DNA of 64,000 nucleotides from NCBI GenBank assembly GCA_000238975.1, contig CP002295.1, positions 868,001 through 932,000 on the forward strand, given 5' to 3'. The stretch is from Serratia symbiotica str. 'Cinara cedri' (lineage in GTDB: Bacteria; Pseudomonadota; Gammaproteobacteria; Enterobacterales; Enterobacteriaceae). Each line of letters begins with the position of its first letter. The first letter of the stretch is position 1. The translations under genes and the position numbers were made by a program. Of the stretch, positions 52,509 through 64,000 are shown one piece after another. The notes below the pieces were generated by a model. The model made no database searches and was not told where the DNA came from. It saw only the letters and a program-made list of their open reading frames with translations.

Positions 52509-53600
52509 ATGGGATTTAAATGCGGTATTATTGGCCTACCTAATGTAGGAAAATCTACTTTATTCAATGTATTAACCAAAGCAGGTATAGAGGCAAAAAA
52601 TTTCCCATTTTGCACTATTCAGCCGAATACAGGCGTGGTAACGATACCTGATCCTAGACTCTATGAATTAGCTAAAATTGTTAAACCACAACGTATTTTA
52701 CCAACTACAATGGAATTTATTGACATTGCTGGATTGGTGCGCGGCGCCTCTAAAGGAGAAGGCCTAGGTAATCAGTTTCTAACTAATATTCGTAACACTG
52801 AAGCTATTGCCCATGTAGTTCGCTGTTTTAAAGATGATAATATTATCCATGTGCATAATAAGATTGATCCAGCTATGGACATCGAAGTAATTAATACCGA
52901 GCTAATACTTTCAGACCTAAATACCTGTGAACGAGCTATTAATCGTATAAAAAAGCAAGCTAACTACGGTGATAAAAACTCTAAAAATATACTATTCTTG
53001 TTAGAAAAATGTTTATCATACTTAGAAGATTTTGGTATGCTACGCACACTAGATCTAGGTTTAGCAGACATTGCAAAAATTCGCTGCTTAAATTTCTTAA
53101 CACTAAAGCCAATGATGTATATCGCTAACATTAGTGAAAATAGTCCTAATAATAACATATATCTGGATATTATACATAAAATTGCTATAAATGATAGATC
53201 AATAGTAGTTGCTGTGTGTGCTGCAATAGAATCTGATATAGCTCAATTAGGAGATGAAGAGCGTAGGGAGTTTATGGCTGAACTAAATCTAAAGGAACCT
53301 GGGTTGAATAGAGTAATACGCGCCGGTTATACCCTACTCGACCTACAAACATACTTTACAGCTGGTGTTAAGGAAGTACGTGCTTGGACTATACCAGTAG
53401 GCACTACTGCTCCACAAGCAGCAAGCAAAATTCATACTGATTTTAAAAAAGGATTTATTCGTGCACAAACTATCGCATATAAAGATTTTATTACTTATAA
53501 CGGTGAGCAGGGGGCTAAAGAGGCTGGAAAAATGCGTTCAGAAGGTAAAGATTACATCGTCAAAGATGGTGACGTAATGAACTTTTTGTTTAATATCTAG
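52509..53600 (+). CDS. ychF: Ribosome-binding ATPase YchF
   Basis: Obg-family P-loop protein that prefers ATP to GTP, binds the 70S ribosome and affects translation and oxidative stress response in E. coli. The 363 residues equal the E. coli length. The P-loop GLPNVGKST (9-17) lies in the G domain, with the altered Obg-type switch [21 protein letters not shown] coiled-coil hairpin follows (about 125-200). The C-terminal TGS domain (about 275-360) contains [14 protein letters not shown] and [15 protein letters not shown], and the end is [15 protein letters not shown] start with AGG about 11 nt upstream. Normally co-transcribed with pth; here it must have its own promoter unless transcription crosses 4.7 kb. 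Intact. Confidence 0.97.
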   Translation: MGFKCGIIGLPNVGKSTLFNVLTKAGIEAKNFPFCTIQPNTGVVTIPDPRLYELAKIVKPQRILPTTMEFIDIAGLVRGASKGEGLGNQFLTNIRNTEAIAHVVRCFKDDNIIHVHNKIDPAMDIEVINTELILSDLNTCERAINRIKKQANYGDKNSKNILFLLEKCLSYLEDFGMLRTLDLGLADIAKIRCLNFLTLKPMMYIANISENSPNNNIYLDIIHKIAINDRSIVVAVCAAIESDIAQLGDEERREFMAELNLKEPGLNRVIRAGYTLLDLQTYFTAGVKEVRAWTIPVGTTAPQAASKIHTDFKKGFIRAQTIAYKDFITYNGEQGAKEAGKMRSEGKDYIVKDGDVMNFLFNI

Positions 53601-54239
53601 ACTAATAAACCCTATTATTTAATTTTTATTTATGATAAAAAATATTATAAAAATTAAAAAATAATAAGATTCCATATATTATATTTTCATATATTATTAT
53701 ATTAACTTATGACAATATAATTTAAATATGCACCGGAATAAATATAAACAATTTAATCCTTATTCGAGATACTCTGATATACTAAATATCATAATAAAAT
53801 CAATAAGAATAAGAATAAGAATAAGAATAAGAATATACAATGATAATTAAGATAGAATATCTTATAGATGAAAATATAAAAAATTTATACAATCAATAAG
53901 TTAAAAAAGTTGATCTTGCAGTTTAATGCAACACTAAGAGATATACTCTTATTATTTTGAGTGTATATTTGTATTTATGTTTATATTTTGTACACTTGAC
54001 TTTTCATCAATTATTAAATACCCTTTAAAATATTTCACTAGCTTTGTTAGTATTTTCTTTAAATATATACTTATAGTATTAGTATACGAGGAGTTTTATT
54101 ATGCTCTAATAGCATAGAGATCTGAGCTCAATAGTCCATGTCTCTGATATAAACAAAATAATAATTAATTTTACTTATAACTTGCTATTTAATAAATAAT
54201 AAACTATAATTTATTCTTGCATTATATGAAGTTAACAGT
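53601..54239. other. Spacer between ychF and ffs
   Basis: Just after the ychF stop an A/T-only imperfect inverted repeat (about 53613-53665) could act as a weak terminator. A hexanucleotide repeat lies at 53802-53834. An 8-bp hairpin (ATATACTC at 53941-53948 with GAGTGTAT at 53959-53966) sits mid-way. The ffs promoter should lie within 54180-54235, but the -35 and -10 elements are not clear. Confidence 0.5.
53802..53834. repeat. AATAAG hexanucleotide microsatellite
   Basis: About 5.5 uninterrupted copies of AATAAG, in non-coding DNA 200 bp after ychF. A uniform array like this is prone to slippage and probably variable in copy number. Confidence 0.9.
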
Positions 54240-54347
54240 GGGGCTTATTAGTTAAGCCGGCAATACTGACGTGTAGACCTGGTCAGGTCCGGAAGGAAGC
54301 AGCCAATGCAAAAAACGTATGTGTTGGCAACTTACTAATAGGTCTCA
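54240..54347 (+). ncRNA. ffs: 4.5S RNA of the signal recognition particle
   Basis: RNA scaffold that binds Ffh and forms the SRP, which targets inner-membrane proteins to FtsY and the translocon. The conserved domain IV core GGTCAGGTCCGGAAGGAAGC followed by AGCC (54281-54304) is essentially identical to E. coli, including the GGAA tetraloop and the symmetric and asymmetric Ffh-binding loops. The outer helix is formed by GGGGCTTATTAGT at the 5' end and ACTAATAGGTCTC at the 3' end; its sequence has drifted from E. coli but pairing is kept. Length of about 108 nt compares with 114 in E. coli; the ends are estimated from the pairing. No protein gene overlaps it. The immediate neighbours (ychF, yajR) differ from the E. 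coli context. Confidence 0.96.
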
Positions 54348-55063
54348 CCTATTTAAAATGAAAATTAAATATTTCATCAATATAATTGATACAGTATTAC
54401 TGAGCATTATTATACTATAAACTACCTAAGTAATTTATTATCTTTTATTACATCAGATACTACTACATAACCATATTATTCTTATTCTGCTATTAAAAAA
54501 CATAAGATATTAGTGTATTTTTTACTTTAGTACGCATAATTACTCATAATATTAAAATTTAACGCATGAAATTATATATACCTATTATTAAACTATAAAT
54601 TAATTAGTTATATAATGAAGTAGTTAGATCTTGTGAAAACAACCTTAACAGTATTAATCAAAAAGGTAATGGGTCATTAAATAACAATTTCAATGCATGA
54701 GGCTCTAACGTAGATTGGCTTAAAAATAGATAAAAGATTATCTGCATAATGATGTGCATAAAAATTAATGCTTTGTGATTACTTAGCACCTATTTTGGAG
54801 CTTTACTCGTCATTAATCTTTTAATACAGTAATATTTTACCATAAAATATATAGTTTTGCGCACTTTGACCTATAAAGTACTTTAATGTTAGAATAAAAA
54901 TAAACTAAGGAAATTGTCTGACTAACGAGTTATACACTATCTCTGATTATTGAATATGTTTATCTCATTCATAACATAAGCAGTATTAGCTGCCTATTAG
55001 GTAATATTTATCTATGATCAATGAGCTATAATTAGTATCTTAATGTCTAACTATTATTAATAC
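54348..55063. other. Spacer between ffs and yajR
   Basis: About 0.7 kb without an open frame or RNA gene. It separates the convergent ffs and yajR and shows no convincing terminator for either. Confidence 0.5.
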
Positions 55064-56428
55064 TTATCTCGAATTAATGATAGCCTCAAGTTCGCTTCTA
55101 TTAGTATATTTCATATCTGCTTTAATATAGATGCATTGTTCTTCCGGCACCACAATAGCCTCTATTACTCCAGGCTGAGAATTTAAAAAGTTTTCTAACA
55201 TTGAATCTTGGGCAGTTAGCATCGATATTTTTATACGCAGGTTACTCGCGTAAAGGGGGTCTTTCATTGTATTACTGATAAGTAACCAAAAAACAATAAT
55301 TAATGAACCAACAATAAATACTAATTCTGAGCCTTGTAAGCTATATAACCAACCACCCAAAATTCCGCCAATTGCTACGCCAATAAATTGACTAGTAGAG
55401 TAAGCACCCATTGCAGTACCCTTATAACCAGCTGGAGATTCTTTACTAATCCACGAAGGGAGTATCGTTTCCATTATATTAAATGCCATAAAAAATAATT
55501 GTACGCCAGTAATGATACCCCACAAATGATAACCTGATAGCCATAGCAATACTTCAGCGCAGAACAGCATTATTATGCAGCCTATAAATATCTGCTTCAT
55601 ACAACGATATCTCTCAGCGTAAATAATAGCAGGAACTGCAGTAATAAATGACACTAACATAGTGCCTAGATATATTTTCCAGTGTTCGCTGACTACTAAT
55701 CCAGCTTTCTCCATAACTAATGGCAGAACCACAAAAATTGACATTAATAAAGCATGCAAACACATAATACTAATATTAAGCTTAAGAAGTGCTATATTCA
55801 TTAGTACCTTATTAAAACCACCGCGTATTATATTTGCATGACGATTTAGTATGTAATTATTAGCTGAAGGTACTATAGTTAACGTTATTACAATACCGGT
55901 AATAGCTAGCACAGCAATGATCCAAAATAGTACGTGTATACCAAAGGTATGAGCGATAATTGGCCCTAGTATCATTGCAAGGGCAAAATTAACTCCAAAA
56001 CTAACACCAATAAACGCCATAGATTTAGTTAAATTTTGCTCTCTAATTAGATCCGATAACAGAGCCATCACTACAGATGAAATAGCCCCAGAACCTTGCA
56101 ATGCGCGGCCAAGAATTATACCCCAAATGGAATTAGTTACTGCGGCAATCACACTACCGATTGCAAAAATTAATAACCCACCAACAATCAGCTGCTTACG
56201 TCCAATGCGATCAGATATCAAGCCAAATGGAATTTGAAACATTGCTTGGGCTAGGCCATAAATACCGATAGCGATACCAATCAATGTATGATTAGCGCCT
56301 TTAAATACTATTCCGTAAGTAGTTAAAACTGGTAATACTGTAAACATACCTAACATACGTAGTGAGAAGACAGTACCCAGCCCCCAGATAGCGCGCATCT
56401 CTAATTTATTCATTGTATTATCGTGCAC
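55064..56428 (-). CDS. yajR: MFS transporter YajR
   Basis: Inner-membrane drug:proton-antiporter-family transporter of the major facilitator superfamily; its physiological substrate is not known. The 454 residues equal the E. coli length. Twelve membrane segments are visible between about 12 and 385. The MFS motif A in the 2-3 loop is GLISDRIGRK (69-78). GRALQGSGAISSVVMALLSDL and ESPAGYKGTAMGAYSTSQFIG are highly conserved in YajR. The C-terminal cytoplasmic ferredoxin-like YAM domain (about 388-454) is complete. The start is GTG (56426-56428) preceded by GAGGAT; the next Met (residue 6) is an alternative. It stands alone between long spacers. A complete efflux transporter in a genome this eroded suggests selection, perhaps for metabolite or toxin export to the host. 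Confidence 0.95.
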   Translation of the reverse strand: MHDNTMNKLEMRAIWGLGTVFSLRMLGMFTVLPVLTTYGIVFKGANHTLIGIAIGIYGLAQAMFQIPFGLISDRIGRKQLIVGGLLIFAIGSVIAAVTNSIWGIILGRALQGSGAISSVVMALLSDLIREQNLTKSMAFIGVSFGVNFALAMILGPIIAHTFGIHVLFWIIAVLAITGIVITLTIVPSANNYILNRHANIIRGGFNKVLMNIALLKLNISIMCLHALLMSIFVVLPLVMEKAGLVVSEHWKIYLGTMLVSFITAVPAIIYAERYRCMKQIFIGCIIMLFCAEVLLWLSGYHLWGIITGVQLFFMAFNIMETILPSWISKESPAGYKGTAMGAYSTSQFIGVAIGGILGGWLYSLQGSELVFIVGSLIIVFWLLISNTMKDPLYASNLRIKISMLTAQDSMLENFLNSQPGVIEAIVVPEEQCIYIKADMKYTNRSELEAIINSR

Positions 56429-59400
56429 ATTGATCCTCGATCAAACTACTCTATTAGACGCCTAGAAATATTCTTTAATAAAAAGCATTCTATGTTGCTT
56501 ACATTTACTTTGAAGAAGTAAATGAGTATATCTAATACCATTATAAAATAATATAGCTTGTTTATGTTTTGAGTAAACTATTTTAGCCCTATACATTTAT
56601 GTACCATAATTATTTTACTAATTTTTTAAGATTAAACTTATTACCTTTATTTATTTGATTTTAAATATCATAATACAATTAGCTTAACTATTATTTAAAC
56701 TATTTTCATAGATACTAAATTTTACTGAAAATAATATTTTTTAATAATGTTTGGTATTAATATATAACTAATTATTAAAGCGTAAAGATATTATTCAGTA
56801 TACATCTAGCCTAAACTATATGCAAGATATCTATAAATTCATTAATATATCTAATATAATTTAGCTTATCATTCCTTCTACCTGAAGACATGAATCTACC
56901 TTATACCTCTTTAAATAATACTTACAAAATAATCTTTTGAAATATAAAACTACATAAAATATTTAAATACATCTTCTGAAATTTAATTTGTCTTAAAGAG
57001 TAAATAAGGATGCTAGGAAATTCTGGTTAATAATATAAAAACTTAGTAGCTATCACTTAATGATAGAGTTTCCTATTGATAAAAAGTATGAGTTGTAAAT
57101 AAACTAAAATTATATAGTACTACACATTACTCACTATTTTTAGTAATTAAGTCTTAGGTAAAAAATACAAAATATCAGTCTTATAAAAAAGATAAAAATA
57201 TTTAATAAATGAACGGTAAATCAATATCTAATATTATGCAAAAATACTTTATAACATCTACCCAAGCACTGTATTCCCCCGTATGCAACAAAGATAAAAT
57301 TTTTTATATTTATAATTAAAGAGTACTGATATTTAATATTTTATTATCTTTTAATCTACAATATTACTTATAAGAGCTAAATTTAGCAACTTAATTCAAT
57401 ATTTTTATATTACTGGAAATATGCTTTATTTAGTACAATTAATGCAATTATACTAATGTATAATTTTACTTAGATAAAAATCTAGTTTTTAGATTTAATA
57501 AATTACACCATACATACATTATAAGCTATATATAAGATATAATCAATTATATAATAATATATAATAATAGTAATTAAATATTATAGGTATTCAAAATGAG
57601 AATTTATTTCCTTACTAATTATTAATTATTATATTACTTACTATAGGCACTATACTAAACTTATTTCATTGAGTACCAAAAGCACTAAAATTTCCAGCAA
57701 GTATATATTGCTAAGTAATTATATAATGCTTATATATTATGTTATTATTTAATATAATTGGAATAAATTTCTAGACGTATCAAAAAATTATATTTTGTAT
57801 AACTTTATTTCAGCCTATTTAAAACTATGATACCAAAGATTATAAATATATTTTAAGTTGTACTATTTTATTGCATTAAAAATAATAATATATAGAAACC
57901 TACTTTAGTAGGTAACCACGATTACCTGTAATTTCCTACGGCAATAATTAGTTGCCTAGAAGATTATAACTTTAATATAATGTTATATAATATCTTATTA
58001 TTAGTATCATTATAAGCGAAATTAAATAAGAAAAATATTTTCTTCTCTCTTGTACGCACCTAAAGTATCGGTGCTTTTGTATGTAATGCCCCATAATAAT
58101 ATAGTATATTCTTAAGTATCGGATAATGTTTTTCTTATAGTATTTATGAATACCGTCCGGTCTTGAGCAGGAACTATCCTTTATATGTATAATTGACACT
58201 CACGGTAATCATGTTAGATTTTTACAAAAGCATTAATAATTAATATATCTCTATTATTAAGTAATAGGTAGCTGATTAGAATGTCACTAAATATTAGAGC
58301 ATAAGGTCCTTAAAATAAGATAACTAGCATACTTAATCTTTAATATCTTAGCTATTTTAGTACGTAATATTTAATATATATTATTGCTATAGCTAATAAG
58401 TAGTTAATAACACTATATGCTAATATTAATTATTTATGTGTATTCACCATAAAACTATAGCTCATCTTTTGCTTATCGCATCATAACGGAATATAAGCTT
58501 AGTAATATTAATGATTAAAGTTAGCTCTCAATTAGTATGTACATACTTACTTGACCACAACCATAAATACAATACAAATGTATTCGCTAAAATTCTGCTA
58601 TACAGTACTAATAAAATATTTTTTAAATAATAATATTTAAAAAAATAACTAGTATTATGTAATAAAATATTCATTGATAAAATCAGCTACTGATGCATAA
58701 ATAAATATATAAAAGATATGATAATAAAGTATACAGAATTTTATAAAGCATTGTAATAATACTATCAATATTGCTCAATATATTTAATTTATCTAAATAA
58801 TAATAATGATTGTCACATCATCTTGCTTTATAGCTAATAGAAAAAGAAAATATTAAAGCTAATTAAAGATACCGCTTGAAATTTTTATGAACAAATTTAT
58901 CAAAAATATTCTAAATAAATATTTAAAGATAATATGTTATGACATTATAAGTAATAAAGTTCTAACTATTCACTAGAGACAGTATTTACTGTAACTGATT
59001 ATGAGACAAACAAGATATTAAGATCAATCTTAGCTATAATTTTTAAGAGATTTATTTATAGACGCATAATTATTAAAAAAGTAATAGATAATGCAAAATT
59101 ATTGCATTCTATCGTACAGAAAAAATTAGGCTGAAATAGTTACTTAGTTACTATAAATCTCGTCTTTGTAAACTGAATTATACTATATTTATGTTTGTTT
59201 ATCATAAAGTTATGATACCTATTCTCTAACTTTTACTATCGATATTGATACTAATTTCTATTTAGCCTGTACTTTTAGTAAACTCTAATTTTTTAATTAA
59301 GGCAAGCATTATAGATGCATAATCAAGCATTATATTTTATTAATCTTTGATAAGCCATAAGATATATACAATATGCTATATGACATGTTATAATTAATAA

Positions 59401-62400
59401 CAATTTCCTTAATATATTTACATAATTCATTACTAACAAAAGTTAAGTGTTCATACTAAAATCATTCTAATAAGTAGCTATTAGTTTAATGAAAATTAAG
59501 CATACTCACTATACTGGAGTAGTTAAAATAACTTGTAACATTAAACATCTATGGTATATACGTATCTATTTATTATACAATAAATAACATTCTGTTGATA
59601 CAGTTCCGCTTAATGCTAATGAATAATATCATTATTATTTATTAATACTCATAATTTAGTTCTATATAAAAAATTAATAATGTATCATTGCTCACCTAAT
59701 GTTACTACTGTTATACACTATAATATATATATTTATAATACTGATATTAACATCAGTATTATAAAATAATATTTATTGCTATTATCTTTGTCTATATAAT
59801 TACCATGATTTAAACTAGAAAGATATTAATTACATTATCGAGCAAAAGTAAGATATTAATGGATCTATAAGATTAATAAATATCATTGCAAATAATTTTA
59901 TATATTTTTAATATCGTAATAATATTTATTGATCATAAGGTATTAAGAGTTCATCCATTTTGAAAGCTTCTAATAAACGCTAGCATAAAAAGACTACCTA
60001 TATTAATATTTGTTTATATAATAAAAATATTTATACACAGATGTATGCACTTATAAAATAATGCACTTAAAATAATATATCACTTTTAATGCTGATAATA
60101 AACTAAATATAATGATAAAATAAATTTATAAAATTTAATAATATATGTTAGGTTATATTTATACATAGTATAATTTTATAAGTATAAGTTACAAGATAAA
60201 AGTTTTATTATTAATATTATGTTTACATTGGAACCACTTATCTCTACTTATTTTATTAATGGCGTTATAATTTATAATCATTAAATTTATAAATAATATA
60301 TTGTTTTATATATTTTAAATACTATTTATATTTTCATACAATAGATATACTTCCATGAATTTTATAACCTTAATTAAAATTAATAATTTATCGTAACTAA
60401 CTAGTCACCTTAGTCATGATTCTTCCTTAAAGTTGCAAAATAGCAAGCTCTTACTATCTTTATCTATTTTTGTATGCAAATAATTTAAATAACATTATCA
60501 TGTTAATCTTTAAATAATCCCTGCTTAATAACTTATTTATCATACGCTTTACTCAGAAACTTATTACTCTTTATTAAATGCAAACTATGATAACTAATGA
60601 ATAATGGAGAAATGTTTATTTGTATCCTAATAGAGATATTTTCAATAAATATATTAAACATATTAAAAAATATATTCACCTTGATTACTTTAATTATTAC
60701 AGTATATTACGATATATTACCCATAATAGTAATATCATCAAATAAAAATAGTATATGATATACAATATAACAATTAAAATGATCTCGTAGTAAAGTGTAT
60801 ATCATATATTAAGGAGTTTACATAGATATACTAGTCACACTAGTAGTGATAGCTCAAGAATTTATCTTGATATTAGTAAAAACCACTTTTAGCCAAAGTA
60901 AAGACTAATAACCATCTTTAGCAATGACTTCTTAAAAAATTACAATCTTATTGCGCCATTACTTTATCAATATATAATAGTTTAACGTTAGTTAATTTTA
61001 TTTTCCACATACTATCGAACGCTGACAGCGATCAATATATTATTATTATAAATATCTATATAGCTTCGTCCTAAAAGGATAGGATGAAATAATCAAGATA
61101 GGTAAAGCGATGAACTTAGTTATTTCAGGTTAGCTTAACCGCTAATACACTAGATCAAAATCACCTATAATTTTAGAGAATTATTACCAATATTATTAGT
61201 ATATAATAAACATAGTGAATGCTCATATTAAAACCAATAATCACTTCAACTATTATTATACTCATTAATACATTATTTTGCTATAGAATAATTAGCAAAA
61301 GACATTGTAAATATATTATATAAGTTTAGTATAATCGTAATCATGATAGTTACAACATAAAATCTTGTAGCAAATGAAAGAAATATATATATGATAAATT
61401 ATCATTATATTACTAATAACAATATTTTTAGCTTATAGGCATAGACCTTATATCGTTAATGATAAATACTATTACATAATTACGCACAATAAAAAAATGT
61501 TATTTATACTTTACTCTATGCACAGGGGCTACAGGAGCTAATACATTAGCCTACCTAGAATACAGACACAAGCATATTAAATAAAATTTAAAAAAGACTT
61601 ACATTAATGCAATGAATATAAACTATATTTATGATGTATTTACTTAGTAGGTAATCTGCATTAACAATAAAATAATGTATAAAAATCAAATTAATACCAA
61701 GTTATGTCATTAATATTTATAAATAGATATTATTATCTTTGTTAATAACATTACCGTTATCATATAACATAAAATTATAGTCTTTTACTATAACAATTAT
61801 TATTGTTACAAGAAATTATTCTTATAATAAAACTGTGTAATTTTATCTATACTCATAGTATTATATGTATGTATTATACTTTAAGTAATCTACTTTAAAT
61901 TTTATACATGCATATCCTAATTACATATAATACTATTATCTATATTTTCTCACTTTATAAGGTCAGTAATTATTAAAACATATCATCAGTAATAACTAAA
62001 TGCAAAATATCATGAAACTTATGATAAAGATAATTCTAATATAATTTTTTATTAAATATAATGACCTTTACTAAAGTATCTTATAGAAGATATTTAATGT
62101 TAGTAATAACCTTAACTCATTGATCATATAATAATAAATTATTGTATAGCACATTAATTATTTCATAAATAGGTAAAATTTTTACTTTTTTTAAAAAAAA
62201 TGATACTAAATGATATCCATCAAGTTTGTAATACTATAAATAATCTTGAATTAGCTATGATAATTAATAATAATAGATCTCTCTAGAGAGAAAACTAAAC
62301 TATTATAATCTTTACTAAGTGTAATGATAAATACTTAACACAGACCGTTAGTAATTATGCCAATGCTGAAATGATCATAGCTAATGCTCTGTATAATATT

Positions 62401-63275
62401 ATTACTCTTATACATAGCTATTACGCTACTGCCTAACCTTTGATATCATACTACAAATATAATATAATGTTTCTATACACACCTATAATAACGACTTAAA
62501 GAAATTTTCTAGCGTATTACTAAATGATATTTAGTATATTTAGTTAGATATCATATCAGCAGTCTTAAATAAAGTAGTTATGCTTTCTTTCAGAACCTTA
62601 AAATTACTATAAGGAGAATCACAAGTTGAATACCTGTACAAATAATGCATTGTGATATATGGGTAGTAACTAAAAGCATACGAAATATCTACACCGCTAG
62701 GTACGCCTAAAATAATAACTTAATAAAGTATCAGTATCCTTGTTTGAAGAAAGATAAAATCATAAAGATAAATAAAAAAATAACACCTAAACCTTCCACA
62801 AATAGTACCAAAAATATCTTGATATAATAAGCAATATTAATTTCTCGAATACTATTTTAGTAATAGTATTTATATAAAGATATATAATATCAGCGACATT
62901 AGCCTAAGATCAGGCTCAATGAGTTAATTAGTCAATAAAGGGTATTAAAATTTTCCTAATTGATACATTTAATCTACGGTGATACTAAAGCGATACCCAA
63001 AAGTGCACTGCTAATATTTTCGTTAATACTAGTAAGTATAAACTAAATATTATTTAGTATTTAGTGCTCACAGTTAACTATTGAATTCTGAATATGATTA
63101 AATAAATACATCTACTATATCCCTGCTCAACTATATCTCTACTAACATTAATAGATGGAATGTATCATGACTTTTTAGATAAAAAAATATCTATTTTTTC
63201 GTGATTACGTCAATCCATAGATATATATTTCTATATCTACTAACATTTAGCTAAGTATACATTGTGATAACAACC
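56429..63275. other. 6.8 kb gene-free AT-rich spacer
   Basis: No supportable gene. A minus-strand frame of about 75 codons at 57972-58199 has some G/C-rich stretches and may be a gene relic, but I do not recognise it. Hairpins include ACCTACT-TT-AGTAGGT at 57898-57913 and a terminator-like one at 58056-58078. A patch at about 61.0-61.15 kb is less AT-rich. No tRNA-like, IS-like or repeat-array structure was seen. Confidence 0.6.
58056..58078 (+). terminator. Orphan terminator-like hairpin
   Basis: GCACC (58056-58060), loop TAAAGTATC, GGTGC (58070-58074), then TTTT. The G/C-rich stem followed by T residues is the classic intrinsic form, and it is striking in DNA of about 20 percent GC. No intact gene precedes it on the plus strand within 1.6 kb (yajR runs the other way), so it is probably left over from an erased gene. 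Confidence 0.45.
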
Positions 63276-64000
63276 GTGCATAATAAAATTATAATTTCAC
63301 CAAATTTTATTGCTAACAATAATAACACAACATCTCAGCAAAAGGTGAAATGCTTGAATATTAATCAACTTCCTTATATTGTACCTGGTACATCGCAATT
63401 TATACGCGTGACTTTAGCGTTATTTTTTGTTGGGATAGCAACCTTCGCGTTGTTATACTGTGTACAATCGATATTACCAGTGCTGTCATATGACTTTAGT
63501 ATTTCTCCTGCACAAAGCAGTCTTTCACTTTCGATATCGACCGGGTTACTAGCGATTGGATTAATATTTACTGGCCCATTATCAGATGCCTTTGGTCGCA
63601 AATTAGTGATGGCGGTCGCATTATTACTAGCAGTAATATTTACGCTTATTTGCGCGCTGATGGTTAGTTGGAATGGAATTTTGCTTATGCGAGCGTTAAT
63701 AGGCTTATCACTTAGTGGCGTAGCAGCAATCGGTATAACCTATTTAAATGAAGAGATACATCCTAACTTTGTTGCGTTCTCAATAGGTCTGTACATCAGT
63801 GGTAACTCAATCGGCGGCATAAGCGGACGTCTAATTACTGGAGTGCTGACTGACTTTTATTCATGGCGCTTTGCGCTAGCTATGATGAGTATATTATCTT
63901 TAGCTGCTGTTGGCATTTTTTGGTATATTTTGCCCACCTCTAAACATTTCCAAGCATGTTTATTACGGCCGAGTATCTTGATTATTAATTTTAAGTTGTA
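63276..64000 (+). CDS. ynfM: MFS transporter YnfM, 5' part, cut by window edge
   Basis: Inner-membrane transporter of the major facilitator superfamily; YnfM is linked in E. coli to arabinose efflux, but its natural substrate is uncertain. The frame is open from about 63255 to the right edge; the visible 241 codons cover over half of the roughly 417-residue family. After a polar N-terminus come TSQFIRVTLALFFVGIATFA, the motif A loop GPLSDAFGRK, MRALIGLSLSGVAAIGITYL, NEEIHPNFVAFSIGLYISGNS and GGISGRLITGVLTDF, all near-identical to YnfM. No ATG precedes the conserved part; I chose GTG 63276 because it gives an N-terminal extension like that of E. coli. GTG 63264 or 63345 are alternatives, and no ribosome binding site decides. 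Whether the gene is complete cannot be seen. Confidence 0.85.
   Translation, partial: MHNKIIISPNFIANNNNTTSQQKVKCLNINQLPYIVPGTSQFIRVTLALFFVGIATFALLYCVQSILPVLSYDFSISPAQSSLSLSISTGLLAIGLIFTGPLSDAFGRKLVMAVALLLAVIFTLICALMVSWNGILLMRALIGLSLSGVAAIGITYLNEEIHPNFVAFSIGLYISGNSIGGISGRLITGVLTDFYSWRFALAMMSILSLAAVGIFWYILPTSKHFQACLLRPSILIINFKL

Noticed and set aside
57972-58199. 75-codon minus-strand open frame
   Set aside because: Contains some less A/T-rich codons, so it may be a gene relic, but it has no recognisable motif and overlaps an orphan terminator-like hairpin of the other strand.
63374-63601. 75-codon minus-strand open frame at the right edge
   Set aside because: It is the antisense shadow of ynfM, whose plus-strand frame is supported by strong family motifs.

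Overview
The window looks like a piece of chromosome from a host-restricted gammaproteobacterial (Enterobacterales) symbiont in an advanced stage of genome erosion. Every gene I can recognise is a close, near full-length counterpart of an Escherichia/Serratia housekeeping gene. These genes cover only about 20 kb of 64 kb (roughly 32 percent by my addition). They sit as islands of about 40 percent GC in gene-free, extremely AT-rich spacers of about 15-25 percent GC (both estimated by eye from sample lines). There are no recognisable insertion sequences, phage genes, CRISPR arrays, rRNAs or tRNAs. Very low coding density with an intact outer-membrane gene set resembles what is known of Serratia symbiotica lineages from conifer aphids, but that assignment is an inference I could not test.

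Layout, left to right. 0.7-1.4 kb: emtA (murein transglycosylase, minus). 5.1-8.6 kb: mnmA-hflD-purB operon (minus). 14.1-15.0 kb: htpX (plus) with a strong terminator. 24.7-27.8 kb: lolC-lolD-lolE operon (minus), divergent from mfd (28.4-31.9 kb, plus). 32.0-35.8 kb: kdsA, then prmC and prfA (all minus). 39.9-42.5 kb: lolB-ispE-prs (plus). 47.2 kb pth and 52.5 kb ychF (plus). 54.2 kb: ffs, the 4.5S RNA of the signal recognition particle. 55.1-56.4 kb: yajR (minus). 63.3 kb to the right edge: the 5' part of ynfM (plus). Between them lie long gene-free stretches of up to 9.7 kb.

The genes fall into a few functions: lipoprotein sorting to the outer membrane (LolCDE plus LolB), LPS Kdo synthesis (KdsA), peptidoglycan turnover (EmtA), isoprenoid and PRPP supply (IspE, Prs), purine synthesis (PurB), translation and its quality control (PrfA, PrmC, Pth, YchF, MnmA), membrane protein targeting and quality control (4.5S RNA, HtpX), transcription-coupled repair (Mfd) and two MFS exporters (YajR, YnfM). 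The cell therefore appears to keep a complete Gram-negative envelope. Gene order still follows the enterobacterial ancestor in blocks (mfd/lolCDE; prfA-prmC-kdsA facing lolB-ispE-prs; pth-ychF), while the genes expected between them (hemA, sirB1/sirB2, dauA/ychH) have decayed beyond recognition.

I found no convincing undescribed gene system. The most distinctive material is in the spacers: unusually perfect, relatively GC-rich hairpins far from any gene, and many short tandem duplications (6-30 bp units) that suggest replication slippage. Several gene starts were moved from the longest open frame to the one supported by family length and ribosome binding site (htpX, lolD, lolB, prs).
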